NCBI GenBank assembly: GCA_025201375.1
Contig: JAIWZP010000025.1
Span: 372,001-436,000 of the forward strand
From: Gongronella butleri
Lineage: Eukaryota > Mucoromycota > Mucoromycetes > Mucorales > Cunninghamellaceae
Direction of reading: 5' to 3'
DNA: 64,000 bases
Positions 32,887 through 45,200 of this stretch are shown here, piece by piece; the stretch's first letter is position 1; the number at the start of each line of letters is the position of its first letter. The translations under genes were made by a program, and so were the position numbers. The notes beneath the pieces were generated by a model that searched no databases, had not been told where the DNA came from, and saw only the letters and a program-made list of their open reading frames with translations.

Positions 32887-35153
32887 GCCACTATATGAAT
32901 CAGACGTGTCGTTATTTTTTTTATTTTATTTTATTTTTTTTTACTTTTCTCAATTTTCAAGCATTTAAGCTATCCTTTTCTGTCAGACATCATGTGTGGC
33001 GGGCCTCAAGGCCTGTCCAACTATCAAATAAAATGAATTGAATCGAAGCAAAAAGATCATGAAATAAAATGAGCGCGTGAAAATTTCACTTTTTGAATTT
33101 TGAGAGGCTGTGGCGCGTTTTAGCAAGCCTAGAGCCAATACAGTATCATTGCGCATTTTCTGTGTGCGATCGAGGCATGGCCATGACAGACATGAAAAAA
33201 AACGCGCCGTTCACGATTCCGGATGCGTTAAACACGGTACAAATCCCAAGGTGAGGTTTATGATAAACACGTCGCTGTGTCTCGTCCGACCAATGGTCGC
33301 GGCACGGGATGCATGGACATAGACAGGTGCAAGGCCCATTCCCAAGTATTTTAAGTTTTCTCAATTTGTTTCATCCTTTGTCAAAATGACCGCTGCCATG
33401 TACAAAAAAAAAAAAAAAAAAAATCCAAATCGCAATTTTCTCGATGGTGGCCTAATCGATCTTATCATAATTTTTTGGGGGTGCATGCGACGAACGAATG
33501 TTTGAACCCTATGCAGTGGCATTGAGCAACCTCTTAAGCCACGCTGTATTGAGCAGTGCGTCAAAACGCCCAAAACACACAAAGACATATTTGCAGTGGC
33601 CAAACAGACACTGACAGGCCTTGAAACACAGCTGAACATAAAGCAGTCAGTCAGAATGGCAGGTGCGATGGGTCACACTGGGTGCAAAAATCAATGGGAT
33701 GCCCCACAACAGCATATTGAAGGTTTTGCCGGTTTCCAGCTCCAAATCCAAAATTGAAAATCGAGATTCTCAGAATCTTGCCAAACTTGCACACAAGCAA
33801 GCTCGCGTGAATAAAGCAACAAAAAGTGCTTAAAAGAGTGAGATCATCTGGTCGTTGGCAAGCAACGAGCAATTTATGATACGATTTATTTTCAGCGGCG
33901 ATTTGCACGGGAAAAACGCATCAATGCAGCCGCGCCGACGCGTCCAGTAGCAAGAGACACCCAGGTGCATCTATTTCAATTAGAACAACCGCGTGTCCTG
34001 CGACGCTTGACGCGGTTTATCACGCGCCAAAGTTTCCCCGCAAACTTACCTGTCGCGTCAATTCTGCGTGGAACTCGTTTTTTGCAATGATCATCGATGT
34101 CCACATACGGATCAGGCCGCATTCTTTCTGATGGTCTGTGTTTCGCGGCGCTGTGACCAATTTTCGTCGACTTGGTCTGAGGCAAATTGCATTTTACACG
34201 ACAACCAGCCGGTGCACCTCTGGTTTTTATTAGATTATTGTCGGTAAATGAGAGCCATCTACTATGTGATTGAATGACGTGGCGATCTGAGGACCTAAAG
34301 TTCACGATTTTCTCGGGGTCGACTGTATTCCTTGGAAAATCCGTGGTTTTCGAAAGTGGTAATTGCTTGCCATCCAGTGGTCGCAGCATCTCAAAAGCGG
34401 GCTCATTCGAACGAGAAGCCTTGCAAGTATGCATCCAAAGAAGAGCAGCCGCTGGAGATGGTCAATTCAGTGACGCGTTAACAAATGACAACAAAAATAC
34501 TTGAATTACAATTTTGTCGACAAATAGCTTACCAACAACCACTTTTTTTTTTCCACATCATACGACGAACAGCAAGCCAAGAATTATTAAAAGTAGACAT
34601 TGCATTGTAAAAATTCGATCGCTTTTTGAGGAGCATGACGGTCAGATCGCTAATACTCACCGATTCCGGTCTTTTGGCACTGAATATGATCCAATCTCTG
34701 CCAAATTTAGCACAGTTATTTCTCTTGGACATGGACATCTTCATGCGAAATTTGATGCCTCAGAGATGAATCTTGACGAAGATTGAACTGTTTGACAGTG
34801 TTCACGTTTTGGTGCTGGCTCTTACCGTGCCCCATCCACGCTTTATGATTGGCTTGAAAATCTCGTCTCTAGAAAAGCACCCTTTTCCCCTTTATCTTTG
34901 CTCGTGTAGTCAAATGATTCATCATGACATATATTGTCAATGCTATCTTTTTTGCACATCGACAATAGAAACAGGGCCTCAGCGATTCAATTCAAGTCGC
35001 GATCAAGCGTGTTGAAGGAATATGTCCTGCCAGCGTGTGTAGTCGGGGGCTGAAAAAAGGGGCAACCGATCCCTTTAAATTCCGACGACCGCACACAATC
35101 CTTTTTTTTTTCTTTTGTTTTCCCCTCTTGTCGCCTTTTTTTTTAATCATATC
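32887..35153. other. Gene-free stretch with a dispersed repeat copy
   Basis: It separates the KIIHRI remnant from paralogue B. It holds one dispersed-repeat copy at about 33820-34460, an A run at 33403-33424, and AT-rich sequence with no credible gene. The last 60 bases are a pyrimidine-rich leader. Confidence 0.5.
33820..34460 (+). repeat. Dispersed repeat copy (plus orientation)
   Basis: It aligns with the reverse complement of 24470-25140 and with 57950-58410. The clearest blocks are GACGCTTGACGCGGTTTATC (34004-34023, identical at 58111-58130) and GGAAAATCCGTGGTTTTCGA (34335-34354). Confidence 0.8.
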
Positions 35154-36144
35154 ATGACTCTTTCACCACAACGCACTGGTACGCGAGAGCTTATTGATCG
35201 CCTTGCACAAATCCACGCAGAACGACAACGCCTCGAGGACGAGCGGCGGAAATTGGACGTCGAGGAGGGCCAGATTATCCGCGACCTGCAGCAGCAGCAG
35301 CGGCAGCAGCAGGCACAACACAGCTCGACAACACCCGTGCCAGCAAGCATACCGCCACCAGCGGCGCTCGTGTCCCACAATCGGCAGCAAACAATGCCAC
35401 CACCTGCACACCCAGGCTTGGGTTCACCCGCGCCAGCCGCAAGGTCCCTCTTTCTCTATCCAAAAAGACGCAACGCGTTCAACCCATTGATTGGCGAGAT
35501 CGATGCCGTGCGAAAAGCGCAGTCGTCGCCCAGTGAAAAACTTGCGGGCCAGTCGACGGACAGTCTTTACAGGTCGACATACATCATTGTGCGCCAGCAA
35601 CTTGAAAAGCTGCTGCGCACCGGCCAGCTCGATATAAACGTGTGTTTTCGAGATCACGACCCCGCCGTGATCAAAAAGCACGAGCTCGAAATCGCAAAAC
35701 GCGTCATGCAGGAAGTGCACCTTGATCTCATCGACCACATAAAAATCATTCACAGAATCGCCGCAAATATTTTCAAGAGCAAAGCACATACTCAGCGGCT
35801 GAGGGTAGGTCTCAGCATCCCCTATCAATGACGCGTGCGTGGCTAATCTGACCTCTTGCCACCATTCCTCTTTTTTTTTTTTTTTTTTTTCTTCTTCCTC
35901 TTTTTCTTGAAGAACAATCGCAAGAATGATAAAAAGACCGCAGAGCGCGGGCCCAAATTGAAGCTTGCGGACAGACGGACAGAACTGGTCGTGGTGGACG
36001 TCGACTCCGATAATAGCGCGGTAAAAAAAATATGGCTGTTTCTCTTGATTTGCAATGAAATGTTTCGGTATTCACCTTTATTTGTTTCCTTTTCAGGACG
36101 AGGCCGACGTGCTGTACACGCCGTCGCTCACATTGAGAGGCTAA
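35154..36144 (+). CDS. Orphan coiled-coil/KIIHRI protein, paralogue B
   Basis: Three exons, 35154-35804, 35913-36020 and 36097-36144, join in phase to give 268 residues. A strong coiled coil covers residues 10-45 (ELIDRLAQIHAERQRLEDER), continuing into a Gln run and a Pro-rich linker. A helical domain at about 130-215 ends DHIKIIHRIAANIF, the block shared with paralogue A. The C-terminus is basic (KNNRKNDKK) and then carries LVVVDVDSDNSA, which has the form of a SUMO-interacting motif (hydrophobic core next to acidic and Ser residues). No known domain is recognised. The layout suggests a nuclear adaptor, which is only inference. It starts after a pyrimidine-rich leader. Confidence 0.7.
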
Positions 36145-36405
36145 CGAGCACTCAATTCACGCTCAGGCATGAGGATCCTTCTTTTGCGATGCGTTTTATT
36201 CCCCATTGTGTGCCTTTTTTTATTTTTTTGTGTGCACAAGAAGCCATTCCCCACAGCATCATGCTCCAACAATAAAAGCGAGCACTTTTTTTTATTTTTT
36301 TTCCATTATCGATGCATGGCCTCATCTCGGTTCTCACGGTGAAATCGAGCAAAAACGACGAAATGCCGCTCTGCAAGTATATTCGTAAAAAAAAAAAGTT
36401 TTATT

Positions 36406-36917
36406 TCACAGCTTGCCACGCTCGGCAAGCAACCCTGGGCCCTGGACAAGGATACACGGGCCGCCGGCAATAATGTCCATGCCATTGTCCTTGGCAAAAG
36501 CGAGCACGGATGCGTCCTCGGCGCCTGGCTGCAACCAGATCCTGCTGATGCCTAGGCGCTTGCATGCCTCCAGCACGCCAAGCGTCACCTTGGGCGGCGT
36601 GATCACCGAAACAGACGTGCTTGCAGGGTCTTGCAATTGCTCAATCGACGAAATCGCAGCCAAACCCTCGATTTCCGCCTCTTTCTGCAATAAAACAAAA
36701 AAAAAAAAAAAGGAGCAGGGCAGTTGAGCGACCGCGCTGGGGTGTCTCACACTTCTTTCCAACTTGCTATGCTACTTACAGGGTGGACAGGCACAACCTT
36801 CAAACCGTTGCCCTGATACCAGCGTAGGACCTTGTTTCCATACTTTGCGCGTGACGAGCTAGCACCCACGACGGCAAATTGAGGACTCACGATAAATTGC
36901 TTGTATACGGAGCTCAT
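36406..36917 (-). CDS. CoA-binding domain protein (YccU-like)
   Basis: Two exons, 36917-36780 and 36684-36406, join at a codon boundary to give 139 residues. The whole protein is one Rossmann-type CoA-binding domain (CoA_binding_2): FAVVGASSSRAKYGNKVLRW (about 14-33), VVPVHP, then TPPKVTLGVLEACKRLGIS and WLQPGAED. This stand-alone domain is widespread in bacteria and fungi; it probably binds CoA or a related nucleotide, but its cellular role is not established. The short N-terminus shows no clear targeting signal. The gene lies head-to-tail with the aminopeptidase gene about 240 bases to the right. Confidence 0.85.
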
Positions 36918-37155
36918 GAGAAGAAAAAAAAAAAAAAAAACAAGTGAGAAAAAAAAAAAAGGCTAGAAAAAAAAAAAGGAATTCAAATGCAACAGGGCAC
37001 CGACTTGGCCAATTCACGAATTTTGTCACGTGGTACGCGCTTTGTCGTCCAATTTAATAATGTATCATCAAAGAGGAGGAAAGGAAAAAAAAGGGGGGAG
37101 GGTTACATACAAAGAGGGGAGATTTTATGAAACATGGGATGCGGGGATGTTGATT

Positions 37156-38892
37156 TTAAGCCAGGAACGCGCCTGTCAGTGCGACGACGGGGGACGCGGT
37201 GACGCGGGTCAAGCTCCATCCGACGGCGGTCATTGTCTCTGCCGAGCCAGCGACGTCCAGATGCGAGTAGCCGATGGGATAGGAGGAGTAGAGGCCGTGG
37301 TCGTCGAGACCCGACGCGAGAAGCATAAAGCCCGCGGGATACTGGTGGCCACGGTCCGTCTGCGAGCTGGCGCGGTCATTGGCCTGGATCACGTCCTCAG
37401 AAGAGCGACCGGGCTGCACAACAGCCACATCCTCGCGGCGAAGCGTCGAGATTTCAAACGGATCCGCCAAAACGTGGCCTGCGTCGTAAATACGGCGGCT
37501 GACGCGTGCACGACGCGCAACACCATTGTCCATCGTGATACCGTAACCGCCATATGCCTTTAGCGCGTGGCCCGTCAGCGTCGCCACCGTGAAAAGAAGC
37601 GCAGGCGCCTTGCCAGACACTTCGCCAGATTGCGCGTGCGCAACCGCCTTTTCCTTGAATTCACACAACAAATCCGTCATCACCATGCGGCCCTCAGCAT
37701 CCGTGTTGCCCACCAGCACTAGAAAAAGAACGAAAGATGAGCCATTGGACTTTTTTTTTTTTTTTTTTGCACAATTCTTACCTCGCTTGCCGGAGCGAGC
37801 ATAGATCACCTCGTCACTGACGTAGGCGTCGGAGCCGATGGAGTTGCGCACGAGAGCAAGGCCAGCCGTGGCATTGACATTCTTGGGGTTCAATTCGGCA
37901 ATCGTCTTGAAGAAACCGGCAACGGCAGCAGCACCACACTTGTCACGCGACATGCCGCGCATAATGCCACCAGCCTTGATGTCCGCACCGCCAGTGTCGT
38001 ACGTCACACCCTTGCCAACAAAGTAGAGGCTAAAAAAAAAAAGGCAAAAATGAGCAAAACAAATACTCAAAAAGCGCCGAGACGCGTCTTGTTTTTTTTT
38101 TGTCATTTCACGTACTTTTCCTTGACGCTTGCCTGGTCAGGCGACTTGTACTCAAAGTGCACAAAGCGAGGATGATGGCGAGGCACTAGAAAAAGAATGA
38201 GTCACGTGCCGACGAGATAAAAAAAAAGGGGGGGTCAAAAAATCAGCTTTACCTTGCAAGCTCGCGCGGCACACGGCATGGGCCAAGGGGTACTCCTTCT
38301 CGAGGACAGCAGGGTCCGAGATGACGGTCATCTTGACATTGTCGACACCCTTGAACACGGTCTCAAGATACTCAACGACCTTGATGGGCGACATGCGCTC
38401 AGGATCGGGGTTGCCAATGTCTAAATGAATTGAAAAAAAAAGTGTCACGCGCTTCGTTTTTATCCATCACGCGCGCGATTTCTCTCTCATTGCCAATCTT
38501 AATTTACCCTTGGCGACGCGGCGGCCATTCTCAATGGCTTGCACTTTTTGCACAACCGTCGCGATTTGGTCCTGGGCCAAGTCCGCCGCCACAAACGTGA
38601 GTTTGTCAAAGACGGTGATGGGCTTGTTCATGCGCTGCGCGTGCTCGACAACGTCAATGGGTTCGTAGGCTGCCTCCAGGAAACCAAGCATCGTCACCTC
38701 GAGATAATGCTTGTAATCCAAGTCTTCCTCCATCATCCACTTGAGATCCACCACCTGCGCATCTGGCGCATCCGCAAAGCACACAAGGGGAGACTTCATG
38801 CCCGCAGCAAGAGCACGCTTGCCACCCTCAAAAGCAGCATCTGACCAAAAAAGAAGAGAAAAAAGTGTGAATTTCACAACAAAAAGTGCTGG

Positions 38893-38925
<33 letters not shown>

Positions 38926-39201
38926 GAAGCGGCGCGGGTCGTCGACGTCGCTATTCAACGTGCCGGTGGGCACGAGCAGGACGCGCGCGTGCGGGCTCTT
39001 ATCCAGGGGGCACACGAGCTGAATAGAGCTGCCAAAGGCATTGTCAGCCTCGGTGTATGCTTGGGCGCACGGAAGCAAGTCCACAAGCTTGGACTTGTTG
39101 GTGAAGACAATGACCACACCGTCATGCTGGCTGGCTTGCGAGGCCAAGGCAGTAGACGCTTGGCCGGCAACAATGTCAATTTGAGGCAAAGACAGGGACA
39201 T
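37156..39201 (-). CDS. M17 leucyl aminopeptidase (cytosol aminopeptidase)
   Basis: About six exons on the minus strand (39201 to 37156). The C-terminal catalytic domain has VGKGVTYDTGGADIK, MSRDKCGAAAVAG and NTDAEGRMVM, which supply the two-metal site (Lys, Asp, Asp, Asp, Glu) and the catalytic Lys and Arg of family M17. The N-terminal domain is the usual non-catalytic macro-like fold. The enzyme trims N-terminal residues from peptides, usually as a cytosolic hexamer, and contributes to late steps of protein turnover. The exon carrying VPRHHPRFVHFEYKSP is short but keeps phase. The start at 39201 follows a purine-rich tract on the plus strand, a pyrimidine leader on the coding strand. The length is close to the family norm of about 500. 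Confidence 0.9.
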
Positions 39202-40790
39202 GAGGAAAAACGCGAAAAGAAAAGGAAAAAGAAAAGAAAAGGGCGAGAAAGAGAACAAAAGAGGAGCGCAAGAAAGACAGGGTACAGAAAACTTTTTTTT
39301 TATAGAACAAAAGGCGGCATTTTGAGGAAGCGATCGTATTCACGCGCCGCCAGGGCCCTGTCAACAACAAAAGGGTGCCCCGCCGCAGTCTCCCTAATCG
39401 ATCGGCTCCATCCGTATTGCTCCCTGTCATCGCATTGTCATCATCGACTTGAATGTAAAAAAGATGATGCTCAACATGGACCTGGATGGGCGGAATTTGG
39501 GCTGAAACAGCTTGCTATCTGGCGTCGTGCCATCCCCACCCCTCTAGACTCGTTGCACAAGGCACGACCTGCTCCAGGTAACTTTCCCACGCTCTGCACG
39601 GCAAAAAGTCAGCAGATGCCCAAAATTGGCATCATTCCCCCTTCTCTGGTCTTCAATTTCTTCCAATTCGGCCAACAAGGCTTGCTCCAGCCCGTCCTAG
39701 CCCCGTTCGCAGCAAGAGTGGGAAGAACACGCCAAACCTCTCGACGCGACTGCGCATACAGTGCCATACCCTACCTTTTTTTTTTGTTTTTTTTTTGTTT
39801 TGTTTTTACAAAAAAAAACAATCGATTTCTCGCTATCCCCGGCTCCAATGGCCTCACTTTTGGAACATGGCAGGGGATGGGAAAGCAATTGGCACTGTAT
39901 TGCTTTCAATCGATGAACTCTTGATCAGTCTTGGAAAAAAAATTACACAATTTTCTTTCAAAAGCGCAGTGTGCCAGTATGCTTGGTTATGGGGATGCCA
40001 AGCCGGTGACCCCAATTGGGCAGCATCCTGCCCATGACTGCGGCATGCATTGGAAAGGAGGTTGAATACGTGTCGTCCCTCCAAAATGACCGCGCCATGT
40101 GCAGAATTAAAAAACCATCTTGACTTGATGATCATCACGGGCAAATATCCATGGCAATAAAAGAAAGCGTGGCCATAAAGATCACTATGGAGAGGTCCAA
40201 GAACTCAAGGCATGTCACGCGACGTGATCACCGTGTTGAATGAGTCTCAAACGCCTCAGACCTATGAAATCGAGCTGACGCGGCCCAAGTGTGTGCCATT
40301 GGCACGCTGCACAGTCACCTGGCGCACGGATGTCAAGTCAGAAACGCATGTTCGTAGGTGCATGATGACTGGAAAGAAGTAAAAAAATAAAAAATAAAAA
40401 ATAAGCAATTGGGCTGGGTTGCCCAACTGCCATGACGTCTAAATGAACCCAAATTCGGGGATTTGCCCTCGGTGTCCAAGCAGCACTTGGCTTTTGTTCT
40501 TTTTATGCAGCCGCAGTTCTCGGGCAATGAGTCACAATTACAGAAAAGACCCATGCCACGCCAGAGGCACAGCAAGAAAAGCCCAAGGTTTCCCTCCTTT
40601 CGACGCTTTTTGGAGAGAAATAGGCAAAAAGCAGCCCATTGTCAAGGAGAAAAATTACCCACGACCTGCGACAGGCTCCTCTCCAAATCTGTGCGTCTAT
40701 AAAATATCCAAATTGTGGCGGGACACCTCTCATTTTTTCCTCTTTCTTTTCATTTTCCCCACTTTTTTTTCGATACCTATTTTTTTTCCT
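39202..40790. other. Intergenic region with one small possible ORF
   Basis: It carries the pyrimidine leader of the aminopeptidase gene (39202-39290, minus strand), a mixed AT-rich stretch, the small frame at 40212-40382 and the pyrimidine-rich leader of the GTPase gene (40730-40790). No other gene is supported. Confidence 0.45.
40212..40382 (+). CDS. Small possible ORF or gene fragment, unknown
   Basis: A 56-codon frame starting MSRDVITVLNESQTPQTYEI with host-like GC-rich codons, unlike its AT-rich surroundings. A possible splice donor (GTAGGT) lies at codon 48, but no following exon was found. It may be the 5' end of a truncated gene or a short expressed protein. No family is recognised. 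Confidence 0.3.
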   Translation: MSRDVITVLNESQTPQTYEIELTRPKCVPLARCTVTWRTDVKSETHVRRCMMTGKK

Positions 40791-43047
40791 ATGACCGTGA
40801 ACAACAAGACGGATAACACACTCGAAGAGTCAATACAGACGTTGCACCTCAAGGAGGACATCGTGGAAGAGCACGACGACGACCACAGCAACGTCAAAAC
40901 GCTCAAGGTCAGAAAAAATAAAAAGACACCACCTTTTTGATATTCACGCTTTATTTTCCTTTTTTTTTTTTTTTTAACAGACACGGTTATTAGAGCGCTC
41001 GACGGAGGACATGGCGTACTTGTCGTTCTTATTAGACAGTCGGTTACGCCAGGGTGGCGGCGAAAACTTGTTCGAGCTGGGTGTTGAAGGTAAAAAAAAA
41101 AAAAAAAAAGAAAAAGAAAAAGAAAAACGCGCGTGCCGCTCACGTCTCGTTTTTTTGTAGATGACGGGTCGCTTATGAACCTGACCAAGGACGAATACAA
41201 CACGTGTCTGACGACGATACAGCAAGTGGCCGACACCTTGGGTGCGGCGGCCGTCGACTTGGACTCGCTGACCACCGAGCCTGACAACAAGAAGAAAGAC
41301 GAGTGTGGTCACGTGATGATCCGCAAGCGCTCCATGTCCATCGAGGACATGCTAGAAGTCCGCGTCGCCGTCGTTGGTAATGTCGTAAGTGCCGAATTTG
41401 GAAAAAAAAAACAGATAAAAATTACAATAAAAACGCGTGTTTTGGACGCGTCAAAACGGCGCTTTTGGTCGCTCAATTCCTTTCCTTTTTTTTTCTTGCC
41501 AATTTTTAGGACGCCGGCAAGTCTACGCTATTAGGGGTGCTGACCAAGGGCATTTTGGACGATGGTCGCGGTCGTGCGCGTGTTAATTTGTTCCGCCACC
41601 CTCACGAGCGCGAGTCCGGGCGTACGTCGAGCGTGGGCGGCGAGATCCTCGGGTTTGACGCGCAGTCGCAGGCCATTGTCGCGTCTTCCGGCCGCAAATT
41701 GACTTCCGAGGAGGTGTGCGAGAGGGCGTCCAAGCTCATCAGCTTTGTCGATCTTGCCGGCCACGAAAAATACCTCAAGGTAGGATAGAAAAAGAGATAA
41801 AAAAAGGAATTGGTCCATGGAAATTTGACCCGTGATCCACGTAGACGACCGTGTTTGGCATGACTGGCAATTTCCCTGATTTTGTCATGCTGATTGTTGG
41901 CGGCAACGCAGGCATGATTGGCATGGCCAAGGAACATTTGGGTCTTGCACTGTCGCTCTCGATTCCCGTGCTTGTCGTCGTGACAAAGATCGACAGCACA
42001 CCCCCGCATGTGCTTGCGGAAACCATCAAATCGCTGCGCACGCTGCTCAAGAGCAAATCGTGCCACAAGCTGCCCATCTTTGTCAAGACCAACCAGGATG
42101 TCGTCAACAGCGCGGTAAGATGGCGACAAATGTTATCAAAAAGAGGGAGAAAAGGGTTGGAAGAGGAAAAAAAAAGCTTATTTTGCTATTTTTTTGCATT
42201 TTTTTTTCCAAAAGCAACACTGCGTCAGCGCGCGATTATGCCCGATTTTCCAGATCAGTAACGTGACAGGGCAAGGCTTGGATTTGTTGCGCAATTATCT
42301 CAACATCTTGCCGTCGTTGACCACGTACGATACCAACGAGCGCTTCCATTATGAGATCAACGAGACCTACTCAGTACCGTTTGTCGGCACCGTGGTGTCT
42401 GGCATTCTCAAGAGCGGCCTGATCCACGTGGGCGACAAGGTGCTAGTAGGGCCTGACCATGCCGGCGAGTTTGTCGTCACGACCATCAAAGGCATCCACC
42501 GCCGCCGCGTGTCGGTCCCCGTGGCACGCGCCGGCCAGAGTGTCACGTTTGCGCTCAAAAACATCCGCCGCAAGGCCCTGCGCAAGGGCATGGTCCTCTT
42601 GCAATACGAAAAGGACATGCCGCCCCCGAAGGTGTCGCGCAAATTCGAGGCCGAGATCCGCATCCTGTACCACTCCACTACCATCAAGGAAAAGTACCAG
42701 GCAATGATCCATTGCGGCTCCGTGCGCCAAACAGCGTCCATCGTCAACTTGGACAAGCAGATTCTCCGCACAGGCGACAAGGCAATTGTCGTAAGCAATT
42801 AAAAAGAAACAATTGAGCATATGAGGCACGACGCGACAAAATCTCACACCTTTAATTCTGTCATTTACTAGCTCTTTGAGTTTGTCAAGCAACCGGAATA
42901 CCTATTAGAAGGCGCCAAGCTGGTAAGCAAGAACAGTGTTTGTGTAAAAAAAAAAAAAAAGAAATGGCTGATTTGACATTTGCGCGCGTGTAGATTTTCC
43001 GTGAAGGGCGAACAAAGGGCAAGGGCACTGTCATGCGTATACTATAA
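40791..43047 (+). CDS. GTPBP1/GTPBP2-like translational GTPase
   Basis: Eight exons: 40791-40907, 40981-41089, 41161-41384, 41510-41779, 41845-42114, 42254-42790, 42872-42922 and 42994-43047. Motifs in order: [16 protein letters not shown] (G1, split by an intron between GNV and DAGKS), [11 protein letters not shown] (switch I), [12 protein letters not shown] (G3), VTKID (G4), then beta-barrel domains 2 and 3 ([19 protein letters not shown]). Switch I with the SSVGGE sequence and the divergent N-terminal region identify the GTPBP1/2 (AGP-1) branch of EF-Tu-like GTPases. Animal members act with ribosomes and the exosome in mRNA turnover and ribosome rescue; the same role here is inferred. It ends [16 protein letters not shown]. 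Confidence 0.9.
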
Positions 43048-43199
43048 TGCATTGTCAGCGTTCAATGGTCAATTCAGAATAATAATTAAAAAATGAAGCT
43101 CACATACGAGTGTTGCAGCCATTGCTTTTTTTTTTTTTCTTGAGCCGTCTCTTTTTTCATTTGCCACAGCACGTCGAGCCTTCTACAGTAACGTATTAG

Positions 43200-45200
43200 C
43201 TACTGTCCGTATCATGTCTTGCCAGACCAATATCGAAAATGCGAGTTTTCAGAGTCATTACTTTCCAACTCTCCGAGGTCTCAGCGCAATGTCTCCAAAA
43301 CACAGACGCTTCTACCATCTTTGATCACGTATTCATTTGAGATAGCTCGCGCGTAGATACGTTGGGCCCTTGATGCTTACGCTGCCAGAATGGAAAATAC
43401 CTTACCCCATTTTTGCAGGGCGCGTCCTCCGGATCTTGTACATCAGGTCCTATATTTGATCTAGAGGGTACTGAACTCAAAAATCCAACGCTGTCAATTT
43501 TTTTCAGAGATCGGATCACTCAGTCATGAGAAAATGCATTTTGCATGAATCAGGGCTAAATTAACCCCGTAAAGGCCAACTCGCCGAGATCTTGACGCGA
43601 TGTCTTCAAACCACAAGCGCTTTTGCCGCGTTTGGCCGCTGATTCATTTGAGGTGACTTTCTCGTCGAGGCGCTCAGCTGTTACCGCGACAGAGACCAAA
43701 TAGTCGTGGTTTTACCCCGTTTACGCCCATGAAACTGGTGCTTTTTCAGAAACTTGCTCATCTGGTCCCAAATTTGGGCCAGTTCATGGTAGACCCAATT
43801 CTCCAACGGTGTTAATTTTTTTTGCGAACCGGATCACTCAGTCTCGAGAAATCTCGATATTCGTGTTTGCTAGTGAAAACCCGGCGTCAAACAATATTTT
43901 ACGCGTTCCTCCCGATGAGTCTGACCATCTGGCTCCAAATTCGAACCAGCGGATACTCGACGCAAAACTTCGATGATTCCAAGTTTTTTCGTTAATCGGG
44001 TCATTCAGTCCTGAGAAAATGCATTTTTCATAAACTCAGGGCCAAATTAGGATCAAAACGATCCCTGAAGGCTAACTCGCCGAAAAATTGAAGCGATATC
44101 CCCAAAGAACAAGCACTTTTACCGCGTTTCGTCGCTGGTTCATTTGAGGTGTGTCACGTGTCGGGGCGCTCGGCCGTTGCCACGGTACGAGACTATATGC
44201 TGCTGATCGTACCCCATTTACGCATATGAAATTGACGCTTTCTCGGAAACTTGCTCATCTTGTCCCAAATTTGGACCAGTTGATGGTAGACCCAATTCTT
44301 CAATGTTGTTACGTTTTTTCGCAAATCGGATCACTCAGTCGCGAGAAAGATCGTGATTCATGTTTGGTAGTGAAACCCCAGCGCAAAATAATATTTTACG
44401 CGTTTCTCACGATGAGGCTGATTATCTGGCTCCAAATTCAGGTCAGTGGATACCCGACTCAAAAATCCAACGATATCAATTTTTTTCAGAGATCGGAGGA
44501 CTCGGTCCTAAGAAAATGCATTTTTCATGAATTTAGGGCCAAATCACGAGCAAAAAGATCTTTAAAGGCTAACTCGCCGAGATCTCGACGCGATGTCTCC
44601 AAACCACAAGCGCTTTCACTGAGTTTGCCCACTGATTCATTTGAGGTGCCTCACGCATTGGGGCGCTCAGCCGTTGTCGCTGCACGAGACAAAATGCTGC
44701 TGATCGTACCCCGTTTACGCTACGGAATTGGCGGTTTCTCAGAAACTTGCGCATCTGCGCCCAAATTTGGACCAGTTGATGGTAGACCCAATTCTTCAGC
44801 GGTACTAAGTTTTTTCGCGAACCGGATCACTTAGTCTCGAGAAATCCAAGATTCGCGTTTGCTAGTGAAAATCTGGCGCCAAACAATATATTACGCGTTC
44901 CTCCCGATGAGCCTGATCATCTGGCTCAAAATTTAAACCAGTGGATACTCGATTCAAAAATACGATGATTCCAAGTTTTTTTTTCGCAAATCGGATCACT
45001 CAATCTTAAAAAGATCTCGAGATTCGGTTTACTAGTGCAATCCCAGGGCCAAAACAATATTTTACGCGTTTCTCCCAATGCATGTGATCGCATGATCCCA
45101 AATTTAGACCGAGGAATTGTCGACTCATGGCTTCAATGACGGCAAATTTTTTTCTCGCAGAATGGATCGTGCAGACGAGAGAAATCTCAAGATTAGTCTT
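43200..45200 (+). repeat. Satellite-like array with 497-bp higher-order period
   Basis: The word AACTCGCCG recurs at 43578, 44074 and 44571, spacing 496 and 497. A second marker near GGATCACTCAGTC recurs at about 43513, 43831, 43999, 44328, 44495, 44824, 44993 and 45163, so intervals alternate between about 329 and 168. That fits a basic unit of about 166 bp, three of which make the higher-order repeat. Units begin to decay at both ends. No gene is present; frames here do not persist between units. Confidence 0.85.

Noticed and set aside
33651..33908. 85-codon minus-strand frame beside the dispersed repeat
   Set aside because: It overlaps the repeat copy and is not kept in other copies.
44151..44834. 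227-codon frame inside the satellite array
   Set aside because: It spans more than one repeat unit by chance; the equivalent frames of other units are broken.
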